Shown here piece by piece: positions 11,583 to 22,099 of a stretch of 64,000 bases of DNA. A model generated the notes under the pieces. That model worked only from the letters and a program-made list of their open reading frames with translations. It did no database searches and was not told the DNA's origin. Source of the DNA: Gnetum montanum (Eukaryota; Streptophyta; Gnetopsida; Gnetales; Gnetaceae); the NCBI GenBank assembly GCA_015680685.1, contig MNCI01010451.1, positions 371,179 to 435,178 of the forward strand. The letters run 5' to 3'. Each line of letters begins with the position of its first letter. Position 1 is the stretch's first letter. A program made the translations under genes and the position numbers.

Positions 11583-11705
11583 GCCTTGAGATATGTTAGC
11601 TATGAGTGTATGTAATGAATTGACACAAGGCTTTTGCTTCTAANGCCTTGAGATATGTTAGCTATGAGTGTATGTAATGAATTGACACAAGGCTTTTTCT
11701 TCTAA
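11583..11705 (+). repeat. 61-bp exact duplication around a single N (probable assembly join)
   Basis: GCCTTGAGATATGTTAGCTA through CTTCTAA occurs at 11,583-11,643 and again at 11,645-11,705 with one base changed. The only base between them is an N at 11,644. Near-identity on both sides of a one-base ambiguity suggests overlapping contig ends joined without merging. Confidence 0.8.
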
Positions 11706-12580
11706 AGATAATAAATCACATTCACATAATAATATTGAGTAAAGTATTTGCATTTTCACCTATAACTCATCAAGAAGAAAAGTCTTTTGTACTATTTCAA
11801 TATCTTTCCAAAGTTTAGCATTAAGTCCAGGTGCTTAGATAACACATCCATACAATCTAGGTGGATAGATGATAGTACAAATTTTTTTTTTTCTAATCTT
11901 CCAAGCCTAGAGTCCTAAATCCTTACACTTGTTTTTGAAAGTATACAGAGCCTTGAAACCTCCTGCTATTTTTTTCTTTAATGCACTTCCCCTACATGTA
12001 ATTTTTCATATAAATGAGACTCAAATATTTAAAAGAATCTACTATTTGCATATTAGTACCTCTAAAAGGGACGTTAGAATAGATATTTCTTGTACCCCAA
12101 ATCATCAATTTGGTTTTATGTACATTCAATTGAAGACTAAATGAATGAAAATAATTTTCTAAAATTTGTAACATATTTTTCATACCTTTAGCAATAGTGG
12201 AGATCAAGGTAGCATCATTTTTATATAAAATAAGATTTACTACTTGAGTTCCAATTTTGATAACATGACTATCTTGCCCATTACACAACAATTCTTGCAT
12301 TTTATCAATAAAAATACTAAAGAGAGTTGAAGAAAGTGGACAACCTTGCTTAACTTCAATTTTATTTAGGAATTAAAATTTTATCTTTGAATTATTATCT
12401 GTAATTTTAATAATTACTCTATCATACAATCTTTGAGTTACTATAATCAAATCTAAAGGGAGGCCAAATTTATGCAAGTGCAACCATAGTTTTGTATGAA
12501 TCATTGAATCATATGCCTTTGCAAATTTAATAAAACAAATAACAACTTTTTAATAGGGCATTTTTGGAAACTCTATGTAG
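11706..12580 (-). pseudogene. LINE reverse transcriptase fragment
   Basis: Minus-strand frames give the classic non-LTR RT order: F-A-K-A-Y-D-S-M with L-W-L-H-L-H-K-F-G-L-P, then L-Y-D-R-V, then E-V-K-Q-G-C-P-L-S-S-T-L-F (about 12,345), then the catalytic box region I-L-Y-K-N-D-A-T-L-I-S (about 12,215), then L-N-V-H-K-T-K-L-M-I-W. Below 11,990 the thumb-like continuation is recognisable but broken. The active-site A-D-D is replaced by K-N-D, so the enzyme would be dead. The endonuclease part is not seen. The style matches RTE/Jockey-like LINEs more than L1, but the clade is not certain. Confidence 0.75.
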
Positions 12581-12696
12581 TGTCTAAGAGTAACTAAGTG
12601 AAATTTTCTAAAACCTGCTTAACAATTTGTCCTAACCTTATTACTTTAAGCCCAAGAATTGATTTTCTTTTTTAGCATAGTGCTTATATTGGAGAG

Positions 12697-12846
12697 GTTG
12701 TTGGAATCCAAAATAAGTGAAACATACGTACACCCTAAGATATATTGTCCAATTAGAACTTTATATAACTCAACAATACCTACCAGAATTGAATCCATGA
12801 CCTGGAGCTTCCAAATCAAATATCCTACCACTAGACTAACACATCA
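12697..12846 (-). repeat. SINE-like repeat, copy C (best tRNA head)
   Basis: Read on the minus strand: TTAGTCTAGTGGTAGGAT (A box), ATGGATTCAATTC (B box), then the shared body (TTGTTGAGTTATATAAAG, TTCTAATTGGACAATATAT) and a tail ending GGATTCCAACAACC. Spacing of the two boxes fits a tRNA-derived pol III promoter. Confidence 0.55.
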
Positions 12847-12856
12847 TTGTTGCAAA

Positions 12857-12893
12857 GTGCCTATATTATAATTATTTTGAGGTTTCAACATCT
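12857..12893 (+). repeat. SINE-like tail fragment D
   Basis: CCTATATTATAATTATTTTG then AGGTTTCAACATC is the 3' end of copy B without its head. It abuts the head of copy C in the opposite orientation. Confidence 0.45.
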
Positions 12894-13322
12894 CAGCCAC
12901 ACGAAATTTTCAAGTAGTTAGCTCATTCTCTTATTAGATAAGAGGTTGCTACTTCAAATCATATCTAACACATCATGATATTCCTTTATAATTTTTCTCA
13001 AGGGTAAGGGGTGTTGGACCACAAAAAAATCTTATGCAAAGTTGGGTTTGAGTATTAATGATTAAGAAGGCATGATGGAAGAATATCATGATTCCAAAAT
13101 GCAAAATTTCTATGTCCAAGCATCTATATGAAAAATTACTTGTAAATGTTTTTTTTTTGGCACTATAAAAGTTTGATTACAAGTGATGCTTTTATGAGGT
13201 GTAGAGCACAACCGAAAATCATTAATCATTATTTATTTCAATGTCCTACTATCCAGTCATTTTGAAAGGAGCTTGCACACATGGCATGCACACATTGGAG
13301 CTACATGTCCATTCATGATGTT

Positions 13323-14195
13323 TGATGAACAATGAGTGTCACCCTACACCTAACCATACAAATCCCAAGCATTCACGTGTGATCTAATCAAATTTTGTGG
13401 ACTCTTGGGGCTTACAATATCCTAGATAACTAAGCGTTACATTGTTGGTCATTGTCTTCTTAATAATTACTTATGTAAGCTCAGTTAGTATGGTTAAGTA
13501 TGATTTAAACATAAGATGTTTATATTTTGGTTACTTTTATAATTAGAATATTAAAATATTAAAGTAATCAAAATATTAATTAATTTCTAACTAACTGTGA
13601 AATTAAGAGTAATCTAAACTATCCTAAGCATAGAGCATCTGTTCCCACTTTCCATTTCCATCTTGACCTTATATTAACGTTGTTGGGTTACCAAGCATCT
13701 ACTAGTGGGTGTACCAAGTATCCACTACTAAGATTACCAAACGTTAAGATGTTATCCTTGAAGTGGTTGTACTCATGCTATTATGGAATAAAATATCAAT
13801 TTCCTAAGTGTAGGAAAGTAAAATGCAATTAAAGTAAAGTACTTAGAGAATAAAATAAAATAAACTAAGTGCCAATCCAAGTGGTGCAATGGAAGGAACC
13901 AATGTTGATTTTACTTCTGTTCATAGATTATGTTTAGGTATAATGCCACTCGAATAAAATTTCATTCAATCAATTGATTTCATACTACAAGCACTTAGAG
14001 GAAATGTTGGCTAAGTCCTACGAAAGCAAACTACAAGAGCTACGCTACAAAAATGACAAAAGGTATTACAAATGTAGATGGTGTGTGCATTTATATAGGC
14101 TTTACATACATTAGCATCGATGCATATGCATCAACACATCAAAGGATGCATTGATGGGGTTGCATCAATACAACTAATTGACATAAACTTCATCA
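13323..14195 (-). repeat. 3' LTR of gypsy element I
   Basis: In the minus direction it starts TGATGAAGTTTATG directly after the polypurine tract (TTGCAGGGGTA, 14,196-14,206) and ends at the low-coordinate side with the family terminus. The U3 end holds the palindrome array (TTGATGCATATGCATCGATG type, about 14,105-14,185) and a TATA box (CTATATAAATG) at about 14,090-14,100. The opposite LTR of element I is not visible, so the TSD cannot be checked. Confidence 0.85.
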
Positions 14196-14462
14196 TACCC
14201 CTGCAACTAACTAAAAACTCATCCTTGCGTGAATAAAAACTAAGATCAAATTGTTTAAAAAATTTGGGGAGTATGGGGTTAACAATAAACTTACTAACAA
14301 GAATGACAAACAAACTCTAAGTGCCATATTACAAAACATTCGAGGGGTTACAAAATTGAACATTAAACAAAATTTGAACACCTGAAGGAAAATTGGTAGC
14401 TGCTAGCTAGATGGGATGGATTGGGATGAAGTTTCTTACACTATACTCAAAGAATGAGGTTC

Positions 14463-17258
14463 CTATGCCTTGGATGGTCCTTCATCATGTTGCATTCCTG
14501 TTGGTGGTCTGAGCCACCTTGCTACTACTATTGTTGGTTCCAAAAACTTGAAGGTGTCCAACAAGACCTTTATCTTTTCCTCCTTACTACATGAGTTATT
14601 AATGGTTTAGGTGATATCATCAAGATTAACTAGTGTTGGCACATCCCATGGATAAAGCATCACAAGAAACATTTCTTTCACATTGATAAATTAGGCTACG
14701 AACTATTTACATTCAATGTTAAACATAAGGATAAGGTTTTGCAATTTCAAGTAGTCATTCATTCTCCTAGCTAAGTTCTTAGTAATTGATCTTTGAGCTT
14801 CAAACTTGCTCTTGAGAACTTCAAGCTTTGCATTAGCTACTTCTAAGTTTTGATTTATTTCCTTATGGAGCTCAAACTTTGCCTCGTAGAGGATATAGGA
14901 GTTGGCCACTTGCTTCTCCAGCTCTGTCTTGGGTCTTCTTGTTGTCAACATTACCAAGTTTGCATATTGAATGTTGGCTAACTCCATGTACTTTATTATC
15001 TCCTCAATCTACAACTCCTTCATACAAATTTCTACCTGGTTTTATGTATTAAGTCCATCAAAGATGGGTTGTCATGCATCATCTCTTTGATAGAGTTTCT
15101 AAAGGGCTTTGTTTACCTTTTTCTTTACTAGTTTGTTCTCCTTGAGCATCTTAACTTGGTCCCTATAATGATTTTTTACTTTTTCATACTTGAGTGCCCC
15201 TTTTTTCCAAGCAGTGATCTTAATAATAGTCTTCTGGTGAAGGGCATGAACCTCATCCATTGAGAGATTCTTGTTTTTGGTAGCAAATCTTCTAATGCAT
15301 GGTTCACTTTCATAAACTATTCTTGCTATTAATGGATATATTTGAATAGGTTTTTTTTTTTTTTTGCTTCTCAACATTCCATAGGTGGTGGTTCTCTCGT
15401 GTTAGGGAGAGATTCTTCTTACATGTCTCTTGAAGGTCACATCTAGTGGAGTTCATCATTGTTTCAATTAGTGATACATCAAAGACTATCCTTTCTTTCA
15501 CATTCTTAGCCTCTTGGATTTTCTATTGAAGCAATTGGAAAACTTCACCTTTGGTAAGTTCATGTCTGAGAATGGATGGATCAAATAAGTAGGCTCTTAA
15601 TTTCACAACCTCCACCACCAATTGTCAATTGCTAGTGGTGGCCTCCTCAAGCTACATGTGTGTAATTAGGAGCTTATCCCTTTTCTCCATCAGCTATGAC
15701 TAAGTGGTTGAAATGTCCTCCAAAAGATCAAAGATCTCCAAAATTGACTATCCAATTTTGACTAGTCACTTCAGCACTTCTTCATGTTGTGTCGTACTTG
15801 TTTCTTTACTTCTAGCTTTTGCAGACATTTGAACATTTTCCATCATAGCTACATCAAGAATTGATGCTACAAAAGCACTCAAGGCTTTTCTAATTTGATT
15901 CACAACTACCTCTACTATGGTCTCATGATCTTTGTGTGGTATGAATAGGATTTTTGCTCCTTCCTCTTCTTCCAACATGATAGAAAAGGTTGCTTCATTC
16001 CTGGAGATTTCAGGTAATGCTTGTCTTGGAGTGAACACAATCACTTCTTAGGCATTGGGATCAACACAAACAGGAACCTGACATCTTTATCTAAAGGATA
16101 GAGGGGTTGTTTCATCCACTAGCTAGCTGATGGTCCTAACGACCTCATTAAGATGGCTTATGATAGAATGATACATAGAAATTTGCTACTAGCTTCAAAG
16201 GCTTGTTTTTGTAACTGTTATTTTGCAAGTTTCCTTAGGTATTCAATAGCTACTACTGTTTCAAGGATCATCTTCATTACTAGTGGTGGTGGTGAAGGTT
16301 GCACTTATTCCACTTGAAGCTTGGCAAAAGCCTTATCTTTCATCATCTCTTGCCATGATGTGGAAGGAGCCCTACAGATGACATCATTTGTGTAGCAAGT
16401 TACTCTTCCCCTTTTGCAGAGTTTTCTGACCAAGCATGGTAAGGGAAGTGTCTTCCTATATTTCTCATTCTCCCTGAATTACTGCTTAATTTCCAAGAAG
16501 ATGAGTTGGAAAAGGTTGACTTGGAATTTTTCACTTAGAGCTACAAATGCCCTTATAGAGAAGGTTATCACCTTTCTTAGCCTTACCTTAGGATTAAGTT
16601 GACAGGTCATGATCTTGAAATAAGCACACTCTACTTTAGTAAGAGAACCATACTCCTTGTAGTCCACTCCATAACATTATCGTGTTTATTCTTTCTTAAC
16701 TTTTGGACCTACCTAAGTAGATATCTCCATCAACTTTGTCTTGGTGTTAAGTAATTCGAGAGCTTCTACTATGGCCTTAACCAAATATGAGATGGTAATT
16801 TTTTTTATCTTTACCATGGCATCTTATTAGTAGTTGTTCCAAAAGAGATAGGTCTACTCTAGGTACCATTCCTCATTGATGGAAATGATAGGCCATAATA
16901 GAGACCCTTGTAGTTGTGTTTTGACCTCTTTTGGCACCAAATTGATGAAGGGACCAAAGTTTAGTTCATGGAGGACTGTGCCTTAGAATTTCTTGTTTTA
17001 AACCTTCTCCAGGTAGGCCTCTATGAGGATGACCCCCAAATTGGGCTTAGTTCTCGGGACCTCATCCTACTTGAATTGCCTTATCTTTGTAGTGGAAATT
17101 TAACAAACAAATTCCACCTTAGGATCTTTTCACAAGTGCCTACTAACATGTGCCACCTCAGTTGCTTGTTGTTGTTATTGTTGTCCTCTTCCTCCTTGAG
17201 GTTGTTTTTCCTTGGGCTGTAATGACCCTTTTGCTTACAGTCCTTATTTTGGTGCCAT
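14463..17258 (-). pseudogene. ORF3 of element I (coiled-coil protein, degenerate)
   Basis: Starts at an ATG preceded by CGTAG (17,258). The N-terminal third matches the ORF3 copies in elements II-IV (L-N-F-G-P-F-I-N-L-V-P-K-E-V-K-T-Q-L, then W-Y-L-E, Y-L-F, Y-L-V-K-A-I-V-E-A-L). The middle is a Lys/Glu/Leu-rich coiled coil (about 14,700-15,600 in several frames: S-M-D-E-V-H-A-L-H-Q-K, A-W-K-K-G-A-L-K-Y-E-K-V-K-N-H-Y-R-D-Q). The C-terminal block reads V-K-E-M-F-L-V-M-L-Y-P-W-D-V-P...E-E-K-I-K-V-L-L-D. There are many stops and several frameshifts. No transmembrane segments, signal peptide or catalytic motif are seen. Function is unknown. Confidence 0.65.
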
Positions 17259-17464
17259 CTACGATCACGTAAATAATCCTAAATTAGTTGTTCTAATTTA
17301 GTCTCTTAAGTTTGGATACCTTTTAATTGTTCTTCAAGTTAAGTTTAGTGAAAAATTTTACTATTAAGTTTTCCTAGTAAGTGTGGGTGCATGAGAATAT
17401 TTTATTTTAACTTCAAAGGTGGTTGTTGGTATTAATTTTCTTAATCATTATTTTAATATTTGAT

Positions 17465-17631
17465 CTATGGGGTGTTAAAAAACTTGTTGACAAAGCCTAG
17501 CGTTGATGTTCCCACAACATAAAGCATACTTCAAGAAGCTTGAGGATTAAAAAATAGGTTGAATCAAGTATGTGGTAAGGAAGTTATGGATTTTAGAAGG
17601 TTTTGGGCTCTAAAAAATTGCAAAAACTCTT
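17465..17631 (-). pseudogene. Conserved leader small ORF of element I, cut by element II
   Basis: Reads F-L-Q-F-F-R-A-Q-N-L then K-S-I-T-S and ends L-G-F-V-N-K-F-F-N-T-P before a TAG. The same small ORF is present in the leaders of elements II (27,230-27,391) and IV (59,685-59,876). Two internal stops are present, and its start is on the far side of the element II insertion. Confidence 0.5.
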
Positions 17632-18442
17632 TGATGAATCATCATCGTTGGGTTGCATCAATGGGCATGCATCGACACATGAGTTGATGTGTCAATGTGG
17701 TGTCTAAGTCTGCCTATATAAATGCATGTACCCACCACATTTATGGCATCATAAAGTCAATAGCATGACAAAATTCTTGTAGTTTCTTTTAGCAATAGTT
17801 AGACTATTTTCTAAGTACCCGTGGTAGGAGTCAAGGATTTTATGGAACCTTATTCAAGCACCAATGTACCTCGACACATTGATGTGATAGCAATAAAGAC
17901 AAGATTCATGAAATACCTTGTAGCACTTGAAAATAGGTTAATGTTCCCTTTTATTCAATTTATTATTCATGCACTTTACTTCCATGTTCCTAGTTAGTTA
18001 AATATACTTAATTAACACACGTAAGTATGACCACCTCAAGCATAACATTAACACTTGGTAATCCCACCAGTGCTATCACTTGGTAACCTAGCAGCGTTGT
18101 AACAAGTTCATGATGTGTACAAAAGATGAAACTAGATACTTATGCTAGGAAATAGGCTAATACATTAGATAATTACTTAGATTAGTTTCCAATTAATTAC
18201 TTTATTTCATGCTTCAGATAATTAGAATTAAAATATAAAATTAATACAAATCATGTGCCTTGGCTCCACTTAACCATACACTTGCACTTACACAAGTGTA
18301 GCTAGGAAGACAAAAATCACAACTATAGGTCACTATATTTACTATTGGCATTTGGAGAACTAAAGTTCATGAAATTCAACCAAATCGCTAGTGAATGCTT
18401 GTGATTCATATGGTTGGATGTAGGGACTACTCATCGTCATCA
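17632..18442 (+). repeat. 5' LTR of element II
   Basis: Starts TGATGAATC and ends TCGTCATCA. It aligns along its full length with 31,676-32,504. The TATA box TATATAAA is at 17,715-17,722. The palindrome array just upstream (CATGCATCGACACATGAG, TTGATGTGTCAATG) has one unit fewer than the 3' LTR. Confidence 0.87.
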
Positions 18443-18443
18443 T

Positions 18444-18462
18444 TGATGTTGTTGCGAGGGAC
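18444..18462 (+). promoter_or_regulatory. Candidate primer-binding site, tRNA-Asp type
   Basis: TGATGTTGTTGCGAGGGAC follows the 5' LTR after one base. It matches the Athila/Tat-type Asp-tRNA site (TGGCGCCGTTGCCGGGGAC) at 13 of 19 positions, and five of the six mismatches are C-to-T or G-to-A changes. Plausible but eroded. Confidence 0.45.
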
Positions 18463-18590
18463 TTTAGTTAACTAAGTGTGCTACCTAGATGAGATAGTGA
18501 AATCATTCATAAACATTGTAAAAGGAACTTAATGCTAACATTAGTAAAAATAAAGAAAATAACCAAAGCACACTATTTTTCTCAATCACT

Positions 18591-21480
18591 AATATGGCTT
18601 CCTCTTGTAGGAAAGACTCTTTGCCACCATTCGTAAGTGACTCTAATCAAAAAACACAGGAAGGCCACAGAATGCTAGTGCCTTAACAATTTAAGGTGGT
18701 TTACACTCATCTAAATACCTACGCTCTAGACTTCACCTTCATCCTACACCAAGATGAGCAGATACAGTGGAGGAACATGGAAGGCAACATTATGTTACCT
18801 CCTAATTGATATGTTCCTACAATGCTATTAGAAAATCTTATTAGGTTGGGCATTGTAGGACTCAATTTTAAGTACAAAGTGCAAGATTCTCCCTATCAAG
18901 ATTATCATCCCATAGAAGCATAGAAAAGGAAAGATTGGCAAATTAAAGCCTGATATGAGGCCTCAAAAGGTAAACGAGGCCCTACCCGCTTGTTCCTATA
19001 GACACACAAAGAAGGTGAGGACATCCTTTTGGGGACCTCTCAATACATTGATTCTCCTCTTCTATTTAATGAGGAGATCCTTAACCAGCATCTACAGTCC
19101 ATTATGGACAACCCTAGTGATGAATCGTAATTCATCAACTACAATATCAGACCCCTGATATTGAAGCCTCAATATCAGGTACACGATATCACAACCAGGT
19201 CATGATATTGGATACGCGATATCGTGACTCCTATGCGGACCTATAAATACACATGTAGGTGCATGGGAAGGGAATTAGTTTTTTAGCAGTCTTTGGTCAA
19301 TTTTAGGAGTCAGTTTAGTTAGAGTCTTTTTGTTATTTTTTCCTCTCAACCTTTTCTCCTAGTGCATGCCCGCAATGTGATGATTGTAATTATACGACAT
19401 ACTTTATTCGAGTGTGATGTACTTGGACATGCACATGACCAGAAATAAAGATCGAGATTACTTCATCATTGTAGCATCCACTTAGTTTAATTATTTAATT
19501 ATTATTTTTGTAGTTAATATCTCTTCACCCTAAACTCTTTAAATGCAGAATAAGTACGACTTGATCATGAGCATCTACATGTAACTACTTAGTATCTCAG
19601 TAGCATACTCGGGCCATGCGCTTGGTAATCGCAGTGGTAGTCATGCACAAGGCCTAAGATGTGTACAGATGATTAAGGAATGGATGCTCATCGCACTTAG
19701 GCTAGTCTAGACTCTCTTCCCCTATCTCCTCTTAGCTTAGCTTCCTCTCTCCCTTTTCCTCTTAGCTTAGTTAAAGTTATTTCCCATTACCTTCAAGAGT
19801 AGCCTTAGTTAGGAAAATATCATACACCTCACTCTAGACTAAACCATACGTGACAAAGCAATTACTAGTCCAGGTGGGAAGACAGTGAACTATGATCAAC
19901 GAGTAACTATTTGGATACCACAACTAGCCCATCTATGGAGTTCGACCAAATCATGCGTGGAACGCTAGTATTCATATGGTTGAGTGTAGGGGTACCTCGC
20001 CACTCATCACCTAGTTCTAGGAAGAATGGATTCCAAGACTAGGCAACCTTGAAAGGGGACAACCAAAGAAAGAACAAGGAAAAGCACCAAGAAAAAGATA
20101 AACATGGTGAATGGGATAGGGACCAAAGAAGAGGAAGCAGTAGGTACTACTCTAGTGTTGGCTCTCCTTCCTCTTTTCCTTCTTCATCCTCATCGTCTTC
20201 TTTCTCCAACTGCTATCAGAGTTGTAGAGGTAATAAGAAGCATGATGGAGGTGAACGGTGGGATAGGGATGATCATAGATCCTACCATAATAATAGAGAT
20301 CATGAGCATGATCAACGAGGAAATGATCATGAAAAAGAAAGGAGGGACAACATAACTCATCATAGGCATCATGGCCATGATAGGAATCACTAAGAACACT
20401 ATGATTATGATGAGCCTGTGCTGGCGACAAGGAACATGTTGAACATTGCAAAGGCTGTAAGAATACCAACTAGGCATGTGAAGGACAATCAAATCAAAAG
20501 GTTGAATATGCATAATATCCCCAAATTCAAAGGGGGATATAATTCAGATCTACAAAACCACTTATAAGCATTTAATGATGTGTGTGCCTTGCAGAACATA
20601 CAGAATGACTAGCAAAAGCTGAAGCTATTCTTGCAGACACTCATCAAAGAAGCTAAAAATTGATACCGGTCCTTGGAATAAGAATCTATTTGGAGATGGA
20701 GTACGATGCTTGAACTGTTCAATGACAAGTATCAGACATATTCCAGAGTGTCCAACTTAAGAGGGTAAATCCAAGGATGGAAACATGGCACTCATGAATC
20801 CTTTGCTATGACCATGGGCAAGTACTATTCCTTATTACACCGATGCCTAGGCCATGGCTATTATTAAAGGGATTAGTTGCACCACATCATAAATGGGCTT
20901 TGAACTAAAATGAGGAGAACTCTTGGAATCTATGCCTAAGGGAGGATGTTTGAGCTAAGGGTCCATCAAATCCAAAGGCTCATTAAGTAAGTGGTTAAGA
21001 AAGAGGGTGAGCTGAAAAAATGAGAGGGTGTAAAGGAGTATAATGGGGATCCCTCTCTCCATAAGAGAGAGGTTAGTTTCTATGACAATGAGGAGGAGGC
21101 ATCACTTAATGAAGTGGTGCAAAGGAAAATCTTGCCCATACAAAAATTTGTCTCTAAAATATTGGCTAACGTTGATAAAATGTAGAACTCCTTAAACAAA
21201 AAATTTCAAACTACTCTAAGAATTGCAAAAGAGAGTAGAGATCAAGGAGATAGTGGTCATGACAAGAGGAAGAAAAAGGAGGTTGAACGTGACTATTATA
21301 AGGCTAAGGGCAAGGTTGTAGTAATTAAGTAAGTTGTAGATTCTGAGTCAAATGATGACAGATGTGACATATGCCAATATGAACATCCCAAGGGATGTTG
21401 CCTTGTTGTGTCACACTTACAGAAATTTGGGATGTATGCTTTAAATATCAAATTGGAAAAATAGCAAGCACTTGAGAGGT
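18591..21480 (+). pseudogene. gag of element II, interrupted by a solo LTR
   Basis: The frame opens at ATG 18,591 (M-A-S-S-C-R-K-D-S-L) and reaches N-P-S at 19,117, where the solo LTR sits. After the LTR and one TSD copy the same frame continues (S-R-K-N-G-F-Q-D). It then enters a K/E/D-, Ser- and His-rich segment (20,049-20,391) and the retrotransposon gag core at about 20,500-20,770: I-P-K-F-K-G-G-Y, then L-K-L-F-L-Q-T-L, then L-F-N-D-K-Y. A Cys/His-rich C-D-I-C-Q-Y-E-H-P-K-G-C-C near 21,370 is in the place of a zinc knuckle. Many TAG/TGA stops are present. Confidence 0.68.
19118..20009 (+). mobile_element. Solo LTR inside gag of element II, TSD CCTAG
   Basis: Starts TGATGAATCG, ends GCCACTCATCA, and is bracketed by an exact CCTAG duplication (19,113-19,117 and 20,010-20,014). 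The U3 array has the core GATATC/CAATATCAGG, unlike its host, followed by a TATA box (CTATAAATAC, about 19,240). Internally it carries the family's TACGACTTGATCATGAGC-type motifs. The host gag frame is restored when the LTR and one TSD copy are ignored, which confirms the boundaries. Confidence 0.92.
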
Positions 21481-22099
21481 TGCCTTATTGACAAGGAAAC
21501 TATTAGTTGTAGCTTTACCACCAAACTTACTATCGAAGTGGAGAACTATCGCAACCTCATGAGCAACATCAATAATGCAACACGCACAGTCATGGGGGAT
21601 GTCACCACCAAGGTAGCAGTACCCTTACTACCAACTTGATCCTTATGGATACTACATTCAACAACCTATCTCTCCCCATAACTCTTCTAGTCATGTTTCC
21701 TTCCCACATCATTACTACCATTTGGAATACTACAGAGCACTATCACGAAGGAGGAAGTTTTCATTTCCTTACTTTCCTCCTCCTCATCCTTTCACTCTTG
21801 CACCTTCATCTACAACTCCTCTTCCACCTGCTCCATCTATGCAAGGTGAGATCCCAGTAGAGCCACAACAAAAAAACACCACAAGGGTTGTAAACTTACA
21901 GTTAACTGCTCAAACAAGTGGTTCTAATGCTAAGCCATGAAAGAGATCTTTCTTCAGAACCAACATCTCCATGAAGCCCTCATAGATGCCTATGGCTATG
22001 AACCCTTCTCTTACCTCCTCTACAATGCCTATCAAGCCTCCTTCAAACCAAAACACTCCCTAGTTGCACATCGTCATGCAGATCCTTACAATCACTAAT
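21481..22099 (+). other. gag-pol linker of element II
   Basis: Pro/Ser/His/Tyr-rich low-complexity coding remnant between the gag Cys/His box and the protease, with short open stretches (21,636-21,860 and 21,722-21,940) in different frames. No domain recognised. Confidence 0.45.

Larger units (their letters stand above)
13323..17631 (-). mobile_element. Gypsy element I, left part (3' LTR, ORF3, leader); split by element II
   Basis: Element I runs on the minus strand: leader and small ORF (17,631-17,465), third ORF (17,258-14,463), polypurine tract, 3' LTR. It is cut at 17,631/17,632 by element II. Its sequence resumes at 32,505, where AGCCAAGTGTC...TATATATAG...GCATCGAT matches the corresponding internal promoter region of element II. 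The gag-pol half is missing; the sequence fades out at about 32,750. Confidence 0.82.

Noticed and set aside
14131-17258. Long coiled-coil frames as host genes (kinesin- or myosin-like)
   Set aside because: The same protein occurs four times in the window, always just before a polypurine tract and LTR, so it belongs to the retroelement.
17632-18442. LTR at 17.6 kb as a solo LTR
   Set aside because: The 5 bp on its two sides differ (CTCTT/TTGAT), a primer site and gag follow it, and 31,676-32,504 is its partner with a near-matching outer flank (CTCTC) and element I sequence continuing beyond.
20152-20513. Antisense open frames opposite gag of element II
   Set aside because: They mirror a His/Asp/Ser-rich low-complexity gag segment; the sense frame is continuous with gag on both sides of the solo LTR.
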